Source: Glandiceps talaboti
Lineage: Eukaryota > Hemichordata > Enteropneusta > Spengelidae
DNA: 64,000 bases
Reading direction: 5' to 3'
Assembly (NCBI RefSeq): GCF_964340395.1
Contig: NC_135556.1
Span: 9,897,001 to 9,961,000, forward strand
Positions 14,301-30,762 of this stretch are shown one piece after another. Numbering within the stretch: the first letter of the stretch is position 1; each line of letters opens with the position of its first letter. The notes beneath the pieces were generated by a model. It was not told where the DNA came from. It did no database searches and worked only from the letters and a program-made list of their open reading frames with translations. The translations under genes were made by a program, and so were the position numbers.

Positions 14301-17300
14301 TTACCACCTAGAAATGCTGTCATTCCAGTTCTAAAGCATTGAAAATGCTGTCATTCCAATTATTTTATAGAGTGGCGGCTGTCATTCCAGTGGTTCTACA
14401 GTGCAGAGTGTGTCATTCAACTAACTGAATGTAGAAAAGGGTGTCATTCCACTGTTTACCACCTAGAAATGCTGTCATTCCTGTTCCAAAGCATTGAAAA
14501 TGCTGTCATTCCACTTATTTTATAGAGTGGCGGATGTCATTCCAGTGGTTCTACAGTGCAGAGGGTGTCATTCAACTAACTGAATGTAGAAAAGGGTGTC
14601 ATTCCACTGTTTACCACCTAGAAATGCTGTCATTCCAGTTCCAAAGCATTAAAAATGCTGTCATTCCACTTATTTTATAGAGTGGCGGCTGTCATTCCAG
14701 TGGTTCTACAGCGCAGATTGTGTCATTCAACTAATTGATTGTTGAAAAGGGTGTCATTCCACTGTTTACCACCTAGAAATGCTGTCATTCCAGTTCCAAA
14801 GCATTAAAAATGCTGTCATTCCACTTATTTTATAGAGTGGCGGCTGTCATTCCAGTGGTTCTACAGTGCAGAGGGTGTCATTCAACTAACTGAATGTAGA
14901 AAAGGGTGTCATTCCACTGTTTACCACCTAGAAATGCTGTCATTCCAGTTCCAAAGCATTAAAATTGCTGTCATTCCACTTATTTTATAGAGTGGCGGCT
15001 GTCATTCAGTGGTTCAACAGTGCAGAGGGTGTCATTCCACTGTTTACCACCTAGAAATGCTGTCATTCCAGTTCTAAAGCATTGGAAATGCTGTCATTCC
15101 ACTTATTTTATAGAGTGGCGGCAGTCATTCCACTGGTTCTACAGTGCAGAGTGTGTCATTCAACTAACTGATTGTAGAAAAGGGTGTCATTCCACTGTTT
15201 ACCACCTAGAAATGCTGTCATTCCAGTTCTAAAGCATTGAAAATGCTGTCATTCCAATTATTTTATAGAGTGGCGGCTGTCATTCCAGTGGTTCTACAGT
15301 GCAGAGTGTGTCATTCAACTAACTGAATGTAGAAAAGGGTGTCATTCCACTGTTTACCACCTAGAAATGCTGTCATTCCTGTTCCAAAGCATTGAAAATG
15401 CTGTCATTCCACTTATTTTATAGAGTGGCGGATGTCATTCCAGTGGTTCTACAGTGCAGAGGGTGTCATTCAACTAACTGAATGTAGAAAAGGGTGTCAT
15501 TCCACTGTTTACCACCTAGAAATGCTGTCATTCCAGTTCCAAAGCATTAAAAATGCTGTCATTCCACTTATTTTATAGAGTGGCGGCTGTCATTCCAGTG
15601 GTTCTACAGCGCAGATTGTGTCATTCAACTAATTGATTGTTGAAAAGGGTGTCATTCCACTGTTTACCACCTAGAAATGCTGTCATTCCAGTTCCAAAGC
15701 ATTAAAAATGCTGTCATTCCACTTATTTTATAGAGTGGCGGCTGTCATTCCACTGGTTCTACAGTGCAGAGTGTGTCATTCAACTAACTGATTGTAGAAA
15801 AGGGTGTCATTCCACTGTTTACCACCTAGAAATGCTGTCATTCCAGTTCCAAAGCATTGAAAATGCTGTCATTCCAATTATTTTATAGAGTGGCGGCTGT
15901 CATTCCAGTGGTTCTACAGTGCAGAGTGTGTCATTCAACTAACTGATTGTAGAAAAGGGTGTCATTCCACTGTTTACCACCTAGAAATGCTGTCATTCCA
16001 GTTCCAAAGCATTAAAAATGCTGTCATTCCACTTATTTTATAGAGTGGCGGCTGTCATTCCAGTGGTTCTACAGCGCAGATTGTGTCATTCAACTAATTG
16101 ATTGTTGAAAAGGGTGTCATTCCACTGTTTACCACCTAGAAATGCTGTCATTCCAGTTCCAAAGCATTAAAAATGCTGTCATTCCACTTATTTTATAGAG
16201 TGGCGGCTGTCATTCCAGTGGTTCTACAGTGCAGAGGGTGTCATTCAACTAACTGAATGTAGAAAAGGGTGTCATTCCACTGTTTACCACCTAGAAATGC
16301 TGTCATTCCAGTTCCAAAGCATTAAAAATGCTGTCATTCCACTTATTTTATAGAGTGGCGGCTGTCATTCCAGTGGTTCAACAGTGCAGAGGGTGTCATT
16401 CAACTAACTGAATGTAGAAAAGGGTGTCATTCCACTGTTTACCACCTAGAAATGCTGTCATTCGTTTTTCGTCATTCAGGTTGTCATTCGTTTTAGGGTC
16501 ACCCAGCTCTGGTGACACTGCTGACCTATCGAGCGATATACTTCCAAAACGACATAGAATCAATCTGTATAGCAAATCTGGTTACCATAGTAACAAAGCA
16601 AAAACCCGAACAAAGTACTTCATTTAATGGCGATATGGAATTATGGTCAGTATGTAAATTTCATGTGAATACCATACAAGTCATAGTTTTTGAAATAATT
16701 CAATTAAAGTTTCCAAGTGTCCTGTCAGTTTCATTTCGAGCAGTCGAAATCAAAGCAACTAAGGAGAAAATTAAAAGAAAATGTGTGGTGTTTTTTTTTT
16801 TTTTTTTTTTTTTTTTTTTGGGGGGGGGGGTACTCAACTTGGATGACTTGTGTAGAAGCAGACATTTATGAACTGGGGGTATCTCAGGTAGAAAGTCTTG
16901 GATGTATTTAGACGTTATGGTTAATCGTGCAACAGTTCGCAAACTCATGTAATCAGCCTTTTTTATGGCCTCGATGTAGTTTAGAAGTTCCGAATCAATG
17001 TTTTGAATGTTTTTTCTTGTTGGTGTTCTAGTCTGGTAACCCCTTAGCATGCCACCATGTTACCTCAACCCGCCTTAAACGATGGCATTTAGTAGATTGA
17101 GAGATGAAATTCTAGCGTCAGACACTGGGCGTGGTGCTATCTTTTTGATATGGCCGACTCCAACTTTTCTGTTTCGCACATCAATGTTTTTGCTTGACTG
17201 GCAATATAGGGAGTGGGCTAACGTTGTTGATAAATTTCATCGTCTAACATTTATAAGACAGCTCCTCTTTAAGTCATGGTAGTAAAGCTAATTTACTTCG

Positions 17301-17983
17301 CAAGGACTTCTGAAACTCATGCGAAATTACCTTCCGTTCACCCTAAATCTCCAATTCAAGAGTACGTACACGTACAGCGATCGAAAAACATATTAACACT
17401 TCACTTCACTTCACTTCACTTTCAAACACCCTAGGGTGATTTATAATGGTGACAATTGTGGGGGTAGTGTTTTGTTTGTTTGTTCGTTGGTTTGTTGTTG
17501 TTTACTCATGTATGTATCTACTCATTTGTCGGTATAATTCTCTTTGTTTGTTTGTTTGTGTGTGTGTGTGTGCGTGCGTGCGTGTGTTTGTTTGTTTACT
17601 TACTTACTTGTCTGTTTGTGTTTGTGTTTTTGTTTGTTTGTTTGTTTGTTTGTTTACTTGTTTGTTTGTATTTGTAAACAAAACTAACTGAGCCTGAGCT
17701 CCCTGTGGTCAAACCCCAGGCTGAATTAGTTGTCACAGTTCGCCCAAAAGGGATATATGTTACAGTTACTATGGTAGTGCTTTCAATTGAAGTGTCTAGT
17801 TCTGTATCACAAATACAACTTACCTCCAAGACCTGTCTTTGTTTCTTCACCTGGTGCCATGAATTTTAAATCTTCTGAGTAAACTTGTCGAAGAGTCTCC
17901 AAGTCGGTATTACCACTTGCGAATAACTCCTCGATCTTACGATCTTGTTCAGCAATAGCTGCTTTTAACATGGAGTCAGCCAT
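8347..17983 (-). CDS. SnoaL-like / DUF4440 (NTF2 fold) small protein, two exons
   Basis: Exon 1 is 17824-17983 (start at 17983; MADSMLKAAIAEQDRKIEEL onward to GEETKTGLGG), with donor GTAAG. Exon 2 is 8347-8579, acceptor CTGCAG, ending EIVNSSK-stop. Both junctions are phase 1 and join to a 130-residue protein, the usual length of this family. The N-terminal helix, a FMAPGEE segment and a C-terminal strand GKFLAIWKKVDGVYRKV are typical of SnoaL/DUF4440 proteins, which form an NTF2-like cone fold that binds small ligands; a specific substrate cannot be assigned. The 9.2-kb intron contains a 4.2-kb foldback element and minisatellites. It lies antisense within the span of the GH31 remnant. The frame is intact. 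Confidence 0.8.
8580..12323. other. Intron of the DUF4440 gene, 3' part: diverged tandem repeats
   Basis: About 9660-10960 holds imperfect repeats of roughly 200 bp marked by poly-C runs followed by an A/T-rich block with GGAACACA, GGCACCAAGG and TTCTGTCAGT; 10380-10480 and 10570-10650 are the clearest pair. No exon or RNA gene was recognised. Confidence 0.55.
11925..12185. repeat. ~64-bp tandem repeat, about four units, each with a hairpin
   Basis: Four units carry CGTACGGTCGTAGCCCAGTG or close variants, then GAAGAAG, a T-run, TTCACTGTCTATT and CCA. Inside each, CAGTGAA and TTCACTG pair across the T-run, so every unit can fold. It lies 140 bp outside the large foldback element. Confidence 0.7.
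12324..16504. mobile_element. 4.2-kb foldback element with hierarchical tandem-repeat arms
   Basis: Termini are inverted copies beginning GGGTGACCCTAAAACGAATG; flanks repeat AGCTCTGGT (12315-12323 and 16505-16513), a 9-bp target duplication. Inside, 31-bp monomers begin with GAATGACA or a close variant. Five distinct monomers make a 155-bp unit (5 x 31). About eight units run in one orientation to ~13594; about eighteen run in the opposite orientation to the right end. Within the right arm, 14131-14334 and 15029-15232 match at an offset of 898 bp (29 monomers minus one base). No coding capacity is credible. A 9-bp duplication with long inverted ends suits Mutator-like (MULE) non-autonomous elements; that assignment is inference. 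Confidence 0.85.
16505..17823. other. Intron of the DUF4440 gene, 5' part
   Basis: Holds a poly-T/poly-G run (16790-16830), a short (CACTT)n near 17397-17420 and (TTTG)n/(TG)n tracts at 17465-17670. No exon was recognised on either strand. Confidence 0.5.
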
Positions 17984-18623
17984 GATTATTTTTTGCCCTT
18001 ATATTGTAATATACCTGACCTATTTTGCCACTGTGTCATATATAGTTCAAATAGTAACCCGGAAGGACATCAATAGAGTCGTCAGGTTGAAAAAGCCGAG
18101 TACAAATTTGCACAAAGAGTGAGAAATGATAACTTGAGTGTTCTTTATTCTGTAAGTAATTCACACTGTCATTATATACCAGTTTTCTCTTCAAAGGTCT
18201 TTCTTTTCCTCCGTGACTCCCATGAGCTTGTCCCCCTTTCCTCCATCAATTTAATGGAATTTACTATCGAACTGATAATATACTTCCCAATTTCAGAAAA
18301 TGTCGCTGGAAAATGATCCTGTGGTCATTTTAGGGTAAAAGCCGGAAGACAACTTTACTAGGGTAATTTGACGGCATCCAAAACAAAAAAATGGTGAACA
18401 TGGTGGCATAGCTGGTAAAGAGTACATTACGGGAACAGAATCTTTGTCACTTCCCACCCTATTAAAACTTTTTTAAAAAAGGTAATTCGAAACAATTATC
18501 GAAAAATCGAAACCACGCGAGAAATAGTGAGATTTGACCCATAATACAAATACAATATGGAAGGACTCTAGATAAACAACGGAAAACATAACCTGAACCA
18601 GATCATACTGTAAAATATATGTA
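17984..18623. other. Gene-free stretch between DUF4440 gene 5' end and tRNA gene
   Basis: Would contain the minus-strand promoter of the DUF4440 gene, immediately above 17983. No core element could be named with confidence. Confidence 0.4.
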
Positions 18624-18630
18624 CGTCCCT

Positions 18631-18691
<61 letters not shown>

Positions 18692-18697
18692 AGAGAC
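18624..18697 (-). tRNA. tRNA-Asn (GTT anticodon)
   Basis: 74 nt on the minus strand. The acceptor arm GTCTCTG pairs with CAGGGAC, discriminator G. D-arm GCGCAATCGGTTAGCGC, anticodon arm TTCGG-CTGTTAA-CCGAA with anticodon GTT, and T-arm GGTGG-TTCAAGC-CCACC are all intact. It is nearly identical to animal cytosolic tRNA-Asn(GTT); the T-loop has TTCAAGC where TTCGAGC is usual. A TTTT Pol III stop lies about 9 nt downstream (AAAA on the plus strand near 18612). No intron. Looks functional. Confidence 0.95.
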
Positions 18698-18895
18698 GAC
18701 GTGTAACAAACTGACTTTGTCAAAATCGTGTTGATCAGTATACGATATTATGATGCTAGAAAGTTATGAACATGTGATTATCATTATCATTATCATCTCT
18801 CAACGGTATTTCAGGTTTCCATGGTAGCAAGAAGAAGTACATGTACACATGGTGTGATTTTGCATTTTGTTTACTCTCAATTGCGTAACACTATG

Positions 18896-19058
18896 CACAG
18901 GGCACCCAGGAACCGTGTGACAAACAAAACAAAACATTCATCATTTGTCATTTATTTGATAGCTTATTTATTTGTTTTGTTTTGTTTTGTTTTGTTTTGT
19001 TTTGTTTTGTTTTGTTTTGTTTTGTTTTGTTTGTCACACGGTTCCTGGGTGCCCTGTG
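18896..19058. mobile_element. 163-bp MITE with (TTTTG)n core and 7-bp target duplication
   Basis: The left terminal repeat begins CACAGGGCACCCAGGAACCG and continues to a few AAAAC units; the right end is its reverse complement after an expanded (TTTTG)n. The flanks repeat CACTATG (18889-18895 and 19059-19065). Non-coding. The CAGGG near the tips recalls hAT ends, but the duplication is 7, not 8 bp. Confidence 0.8.
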
Positions 19059-19133
19059 CACTATGTGCTTGGCAATACTTTATAATTTCTAAATAATTCC
19101 CGAATTTTGTCACTTTTAATATTTTTCCTACAG

Positions 19134-19222
19134 GTTTATTTATCACCGATATGAATACTCACACGATTGACAGGCAGTTTCTATGGGGACCAGGGTTGCT
19201 CATTTCACCTGTGCTGGATGAG
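19134..19222 (+). CDS. GH31 exon, late catalytic-domain part
   Basis: Acceptor TTTTTCCTACAG before 19134 and donor GTATTG after 19222. Reads LFITDMNTHTIDRQFLWGPG then LLISPVLDE, the segment following the catalytic barrel core in GH31 enzymes. Entry phase 2, exit phase 0, compatible with the next piece at 19640. Confidence 0.75.
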
Positions 19223-19639
19223 GTATTGTGTTACCGTAATCATAGCAATATAGAAGTGTACAAGAACAGGTGCACGCAACTAAAAAGCAAAGTCTATAGG
19301 CGTGACAGCACGTGTGTACCAATTAGTAAGGAGGGTACCGTTGTGATGGCAACCTAACGAGTTTAAGGCTAAAAAGTCTATAGACACTTGACTTGTGATT
19401 GTCTTAACGCTAAAACTGTCCTGACTCATAAAATAGCTACCAACGTGTCAAATAATTCTAAGATATGGTTTGAAAAATGTGGATGAAACGAATATCTTTG
19501 CAACTTATTTTACTTGACTTGAACTTTAGTAATTGTTAAGTATATCGTGTCAAACCGTGATTTTTTTCCAATAGTCATATATTTACCTTCGATGGTGTAT
19601 CATCAAATGACATGGCTGTGTTCATAATTTCACTTCTAG

Positions 19640-19676
19640 GATGACGTCACCGTCGATGTCTATTTTCCAGATGCGA
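19640..19676 (+). CDS. GH31 exon piece (VDVYFPDAR)
   Basis: Acceptor TTCACTTCTAG before 19640; the frame reads DDVTVDVYFPDARWYD and then meets two TAA codons. A possible donor GTATGA follows the TG of the tryptophan codon. Family members continue YDYYTG here. The phase does not match the next recognised piece, so a short exon is missing or the gene is broken. Confidence 0.55.
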
Positions 19677-19847
19677 GATGGTATGATTAATAAAACCACA
19701 GCTATACAGTTTACCGTACGACCCCATACCTCACATGACCTAACGACGAACTTTCCAAGATGGAGAACACTCTTGAGAGGTATGACTGTCGATACAGAGC
19801 GTAGTATTATTAGAACACTTACGCACGTGTACCAATAACAATATTAG

Positions 19848-20166
19848 TTTTTATATAGTGCTTAAATTCCCACTCTATGCTCAAAGTACTTTACAATTAC
19901 TACCCTTCGCATGGACCTGTAACGGCGCAACTCAACTCAACTCAACTCTCTGCTGGGGAGTATACAATACATTGCAGCCTTTATAAGCTCTTTAGGATTA
20001 ATACTCACATTGCAACCTCTATCCTACCAGGTTCCTAATTAGTAGACTAGGGCACAATCATGGTTCAGATCCTGCATGTGGACTTTAGCCATTCAGAAAC
20101 AGCTGCGGTGAGGTTCGACCTATAGATTTCAAGCCGGCCTCTCTAACCATTTGGTCATCATGACTC
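19848..20166. repeat. SINE-like dispersed repeat
   Basis: Begins with TTTTTATATAGTGCTTAAAT, has TGCTCAAAGTACTTTACAAT, and ends in a CTCTAACCATTTGGTCATCA-type segment, which resembles the tail of a widely dispersed repeat in marine animals. A related piece with TGCTCAAAGCTCCTTACAAT lies at 43320-43400 and 57895-57970. Confidence 0.5.
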
Positions 20167-21039
20167 CAAGAATATTGTAGCCACCGATGCACCCAGATTC
20201 ATCGAGTATCTGCTTGATAGTCTCTGATTGCGTTCTTTCCCTGCCATGTTAACGTTTATGTACCCTGTGGTGACGCTTGCCAACGGAGTAAACGCTGGGA
20301 CTAGATTTTGATATTGTCCCATTCCTTACTGAATGAAATGTACTGGTATAGGTTTCCATGGTTTCGCTGACACGACACTTTGGTTCTTACAAAATATCAT
20401 ATTTATGTGTATGTACTCCCAAATTGGTTACCACTGATATTTGATTGCAATGGTTTAGATAGATTAAAATCTTGTACATGGTATTTCACTGAGGAAACAC
20501 AATACTATACGGTTGTGCCATTCATCATTCTTTAATGTGACAGTCGTAAAAATAATGTATAATAGTTGAAATACATGAAATGGTAAAACTATTGATACAT
20601 TTCGAAAACTAAATACTAACATAAAATTTGCAAATATGTTATTAAATACTCTTTCATATAATCTCTCCGCCCTTCCTATCCTCCTTATAGAACGATATAT
20701 ACATTTAAATATCGTATATAGGATTGATTGGCTACCACGGTACTACGGTTGTTCACATAAAAGTCAACATGTAACCCATGAAATAACTACCATACATGAT
20801 CTCACATTTTGCTATAGGACGTACGACCACTGTTATTATAGTAACGTGCAGTAAACGAAATGGTTTCCTTTATGGATCATCTGTGGTTGAGATTAGCCTG
20901 TGTGATTACCTTTATGACACCACGACGTGATACCTGTTCATAAGACGACATGTACAGTTACTCAGCTATCGCGAGATAATCGTGTGTACATGATGAGACT
21001 ATGACGTCAGTATGTAAGGGTAGAACTGAAGTTAACATT
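20167..21039. other. Gene-free stretch 3' of the P450 gene
   Basis: AT-rich; no recognised gene. It would hold the P450 3' UTR next to 21040. Confidence 0.4.
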
Positions 21040-26766
<5,727 letters not shown>

Positions 26767-28120
26767 TTTGTCAAACTATATACAGTAACAGTGAGGACAA
26801 AAACACATCCCCAATATCTTGGTATTTTTTCATATGATAAATTCAACTTCTAATAACCGCATTTAAACATGGTAGTTCACAGTTTTTGACACGTACTCAA
26901 TTCTAATGAATTGAGTGTACTCTACGGCTGCTGCACACTGTATATCAGAGGGCACGTAGTATTTCTTAGGTTATTGCTTGCCCTGTCTAAAGGCTCAGAA
27001 TATAACAATGTTGTGACTTGAATATATTGGTTGTGGTCTTACGCTAACGGTCACGAAATGTTGCAGAGAATTGTGCGATTTTTCACGGGACTGAGATCAA
27101 CATTTCGTGACCGTTAGCATAATGCCACTACCTATATATTTGTCCTAATTGTATCTAAAACACACAGTATAGTGCAGAATGTATGAATTTGTAGGAAAAC
27201 AACATGTCCTCGATCGTGCTGTATGGTACTAGGGAGAATGTTGTGTATGTACCAATCGTATCATGTAATCAAAACAGAGACTAAAGCAACAATATAACTC
27301 CAACTTCGTATTTCATACATTTTATAAAACACGTACACATTGTATACGTGCATACAGGGCAACTTCCACCTACCTTGTTGGTATGCGAGGAAAGAATAAT
27401 TACACATCACCAGCTGACCTCAATTACCCATCGATGGGGTCACACATACTAAGTTGAAGCCATCAGACACTTCTAGAAGACACTTTATTCTAGCAGACAA
27501 ATTAGAGGGCGCTTCAAAATGACACTTTTCGTAAACTCTAGCAATTGGTATCTCTTTACTGACTTGTAGTATTTGACGTCATATATTACATGGCCATGGT
27601 GACTAGGTTCTTATCAATTACACTGGCAGAAAGTCAAGTATGATTTAATCATTTCATTGAATTAAGTTGTGTTTTTGTAATCGCGTTACAACTCAAATCA
27701 TTGAATATATTGTCAACTGAAATTTATCTAAGAATAGTAAGATACTGGTAAATACTTTGTATGTGATCATCTTCATCTTGTATTCCCAAACGTACGTGTA
27801 CATGTACAGTTTATATATACTACAGTTATACAAGTATTAAATGTACTCCAATTGAGGAGAACATAATTGTGATGATGTAAATAAAGTAACTGTATGAAAG
27901 GTTAAGTTATGAACAAAGCCCAGATTTATACGGTGTATGGTGGCATTTTTATCAGCAATATATTGTCGTCCGCGATATTGAAATTGCACATACTAAAAAG
28001 TGCTACTGTTTTCTCGCGTCGACTGACACTGGCCCGTAGGCTAAGCTTGTATATACAAAGAAAGAGTGGCCGACTTATTTTATCATTTGACATATATAGT
28101 TATCTATTCTACACTAACAG
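26767..28120. other. Gene-free stretch upstream of the P450 gene
   Basis: Should contain the P450 promoter (just above 26766). Holds a hairpin at 27043-27118. No other gene recognised. Confidence 0.4.
27043..27118. repeat. Perfect 21-bp inverted repeat
   Basis: GCTAACGGTCACGAAATGTT plus G at 27043-27063 is mirrored exactly at 27098-27118, with a 34-nt loop. MITE remnant or structured RNA; no target duplication seen. Confidence 0.75.
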
Positions 28121-28258
28121 GGTGAAGAAATATCATCGTCAGATCGTGGCAGCCAAGACACACTAAATGCTCCCATGAACTACATACCGTTACATGCACG
28201 TGGAGGGTACATCCTACCTACACAAGAACCAGCCTTGAGGAAGGAGCTACTGTGCTAA
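28121..28258 (+). CDS. GH31 exon, C-terminal domain part
   Basis: An in-frame TAA lies just before the acceptor (ACACTAACAG), so the exon opens at 28121: GEEISSSDRGSQ, then APMNYIPLHARGGYILPTQE and PAL. This matches the TLPAPLDHINLHVRGGYILP region of maltases. The frame ends at a TAA at 28256; the true exon end is not clear. Confidence 0.65.
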   Translation, partial: GEEISSSDRGSQDTLNAPMNYIPLHARGGYILPTQEPALRKELLC

Positions 28259-28392
28259 GTATCCCAGCAACACAAGAACCAAGAAGGGGTACTGTTTACA
28301 CGTCTCGTCTATGGTTAAGTTTGCATGGATATGGTGACCTGAAGTACTTCTTTTTTCCTTCTCAAACTTTCAATATTTTCATTTCATTTCAG

Positions 28393-28455
28393 GAATTGGG
28401 GATCAACAACATGAATGTTAAGTTAAATGTTGACTTTAAAGTTAACTGGATCTAA
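28393..28455 (+). CDS. Probable last GH31 exon
   Basis: Acceptor TTTCATTTCAG, then 20 codons ELGINNMNVKLNVDFKVNWI and stop. The pattern resembles the extreme C-terminus of maltases (a LTWI-like end). An AATAAA follows at 28614-28619. Confidence 0.5.
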   Translation, partial: ELGINNMNVKLNVDFKVNWI

Positions 28456-28613
28456 CGACTTGGGATAGATAGAGTCAGTCATCAGTTATTATGAATTCAA
28501 GGTGATGAACTCTCTTGTTTCCATTTCAAGATTAAAATGATTGAATGATTACGTAACATAAATGTGCTATTTTGATAAAGATCCATGATTTATTGGAGAA
28601 TAAAATATAATTA

Positions 28614-28619
28614 AATAAA
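28614..28619 (+). terminator. Polyadenylation signal AATAAA
   Basis: Exact AATAAA 159 bp after the putative GH31 stop codon. Confidence 0.5.
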
Positions 28620-30160
28620 GAAACCTGTTAAAATTTGTTTCGTGTGTTCATTTTCACTTGCATTAATTGTGATAAAATGAATTTGGATTCTCGTCTACAT
28701 TCAAATCCAAACTTAGATAGCACGACCTTTCAAATTTTACAAGAAACATTTGAAAAAAAAAAACGTACATGTAATTGCATTAGACTATATAGTTAGTTGT
28801 TATAGTAGGGAGTGATAACATTTACGGATATTTGAAACATATTTTAAAGGGAAAGCCGAGTCGCCCGATAATTAAGGCAAAACGTTCGACCGTGAGTTCA
28901 GTGAAATATAATACGGGTCAAAATGCAGTTTTTGGACGAGAAAACATCTCCTTATTAGAAGTTTCGAGAAGTTTAATATTTGGTAAAATATGTTCCTGTG
29001 TGTGACTATAGATAGAATATTCTTCGATGATATCAAGATGATCGTTTAGATCCGTCATGATGTTTGGGTCGGGTCATTTTGATTAAATTTGGAAGATTTG
29101 GCATAATTTCATTGTTTAGGCTTCGATAAATGAATGGAGAAATTAATAGCTGAGTGGATTTATTAATTTGCACGTATCGCAATCACATTTATGTTGGTTG
29201 TCTGGGTGATGAGGGTGTTAGTCTAGGTACAGACTGGCCGTATTACGTACGCAATGTATTCCATTAGTAATGGAGTATGTTGAGTACCAGGCCATTTATG
29301 AAAATATAAGTTAACAAAACAATTGTTGAAGCTAGGAGATTATATCGGAAGACATTGAGAGATCCTAAAAACTAAGTTTCGCATGTCATATAAAAATTGT
29401 AGTGTCCGTAATTGAGTTACGGTGTAGTAGCATTACAACTGCTAGATATAGTAAGGTCGCTTTGCTACGCTAGAAAACGTTACTGGAATCTTGTATGTGT
29501 GTTCCCTAGACTTCGGTAAAATAGGTGAATTATAGTGTATACGTACACTGTAGTGTTGGAAACACAAAAAAGTTAATTATACTGTAATATCTTGTTGATG
29601 CTGAAGAGTAGAAAAATTGAGACTTGAAACTTATCAAGTTGTTTCCTGAACTGTGAGGATTACTTTTCAACATATAACGGAACTCCATGAGCTTTACACA
29701 ACTGTTGACATCAGACCGTGAACGAACGGGAACCTTTTACAAAGAGGGAAAGTAAAGAATTAAGATTAATAACACTTGGCTCAGCAGCATGATGGAAGTA
29801 CATACAGATACTTGTGTTACACACCATGGTTTGATAAGAACAGATATAAGGCTAATATTTGGAGAACATGTTCCTCTCAGCGTTGGTACAAAGGTGTGAA
29901 AGATGTTCGTTCTGTATGTTCCGTCTTGATCTTGAGGTTGGGTTATTTTGACTAAATTAAAATTTGGAAGACTGGGTATTCATTATTTGCGACTCCGAAA
30001 TCGACAAAGATTGCATTAAAAGTGAATGGAGAAATTATATGATTACTTGGTAGGTGGTGTGATTAATTCTTTAATAATATGAAACCAACACATTTGTGTT
30101 GATTGTCTGTCTGGTGTCCACGAGGGTGTAACATAGTCATAGACAAAGTTGAGTCTCATA
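28620..30160. other. Gene-free stretch with a diverged local duplication
   Basis: Stretches at about 29040-29230 and 29930-30150 share GTCGGGTCATTTTGA-type, TTTGGAAGA and GAATGGAGAAATTA blocks. The first matches the 3' flank of stathmin-like copy B (52130-52230) better than the second does. No gene recognised. Confidence 0.5.
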
Positions 30161-30424
30161 AGTGTGTTATTAGCAAGAAATGAGAGACAATGACACAAAG
30201 GTTAGAGCATGAAGCAAACAGAGTAGTTTATTCTTTTTCCTTGAATAGAGTGATAGTGTAAGTACAAATGAAAATAATAAGTACATACTACGACAACTGA
30301 TTTGGTATGCTTTTTACAAATGTTCCCACTTCTCATGGTTGAGAAGTCAGGTATACAGATAACCAACCTTCGATACCCACGATGACAACAACCTTGAAGC
30401 TTCAATCATGATGATGACAACAAT

Positions 30425-30635
30425 CTTAAATAACCAGGACAACAGCATAACAACCTATGTTAGGAAACTATGATGGCGACAACATAACAACCTAAGGTAA
30501 CCTTGGCGAAAACACAACAACCATAGGTAACCATGGAAAAAACACAACAACCTTAAAGGTAACCATGGCAAAAACACAACAACCTTAGGAAACCATGATG
30601 GCGACAACACAACAACCTTAATAGGTAGCTAGCCC
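30425..30635. repeat. ~30-bp minisatellite in the stathmin-like 3' UTR
   Basis: About seven units of AACAACCTTA followed by GGTAACCATGGCAAAAACAC or variants. The same array occurs in copies B (52520-52715) and C (63470-63690). GTAACCATGGCAAA closely resembles the RFX X-box consensus. Confidence 0.75.
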
Positions 30636-30762
30636 TAGCCTGGTGACAATAACTTTGCTTCAAATCAAAAGGTTAAATTTACCCCCCCCCCCCCCATAAA
30701 ATGTAGAGTATATAGAATGTATGCTCCCTCTGTTGCTACAGCTCATTTTTCTTTTTCAATGT

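Noticed and set aside
12324-16504. CRISPR-like array
   Set aside because: Units are contiguous tandem monomers without unique spacers, in two opposed orientations, in a eukaryotic intron.
12475-16627. Small recurrent open frames in the foldback arms
   Set aside because: They repeat with the 155-bp unit, occur in opposed arms and have no protein character.
16512-17050. Frames around the poly-T/poly-G run (FFFFFF, KKKKKK)
   Set aside because: Homopolymer translations within the DUF4440 intron.
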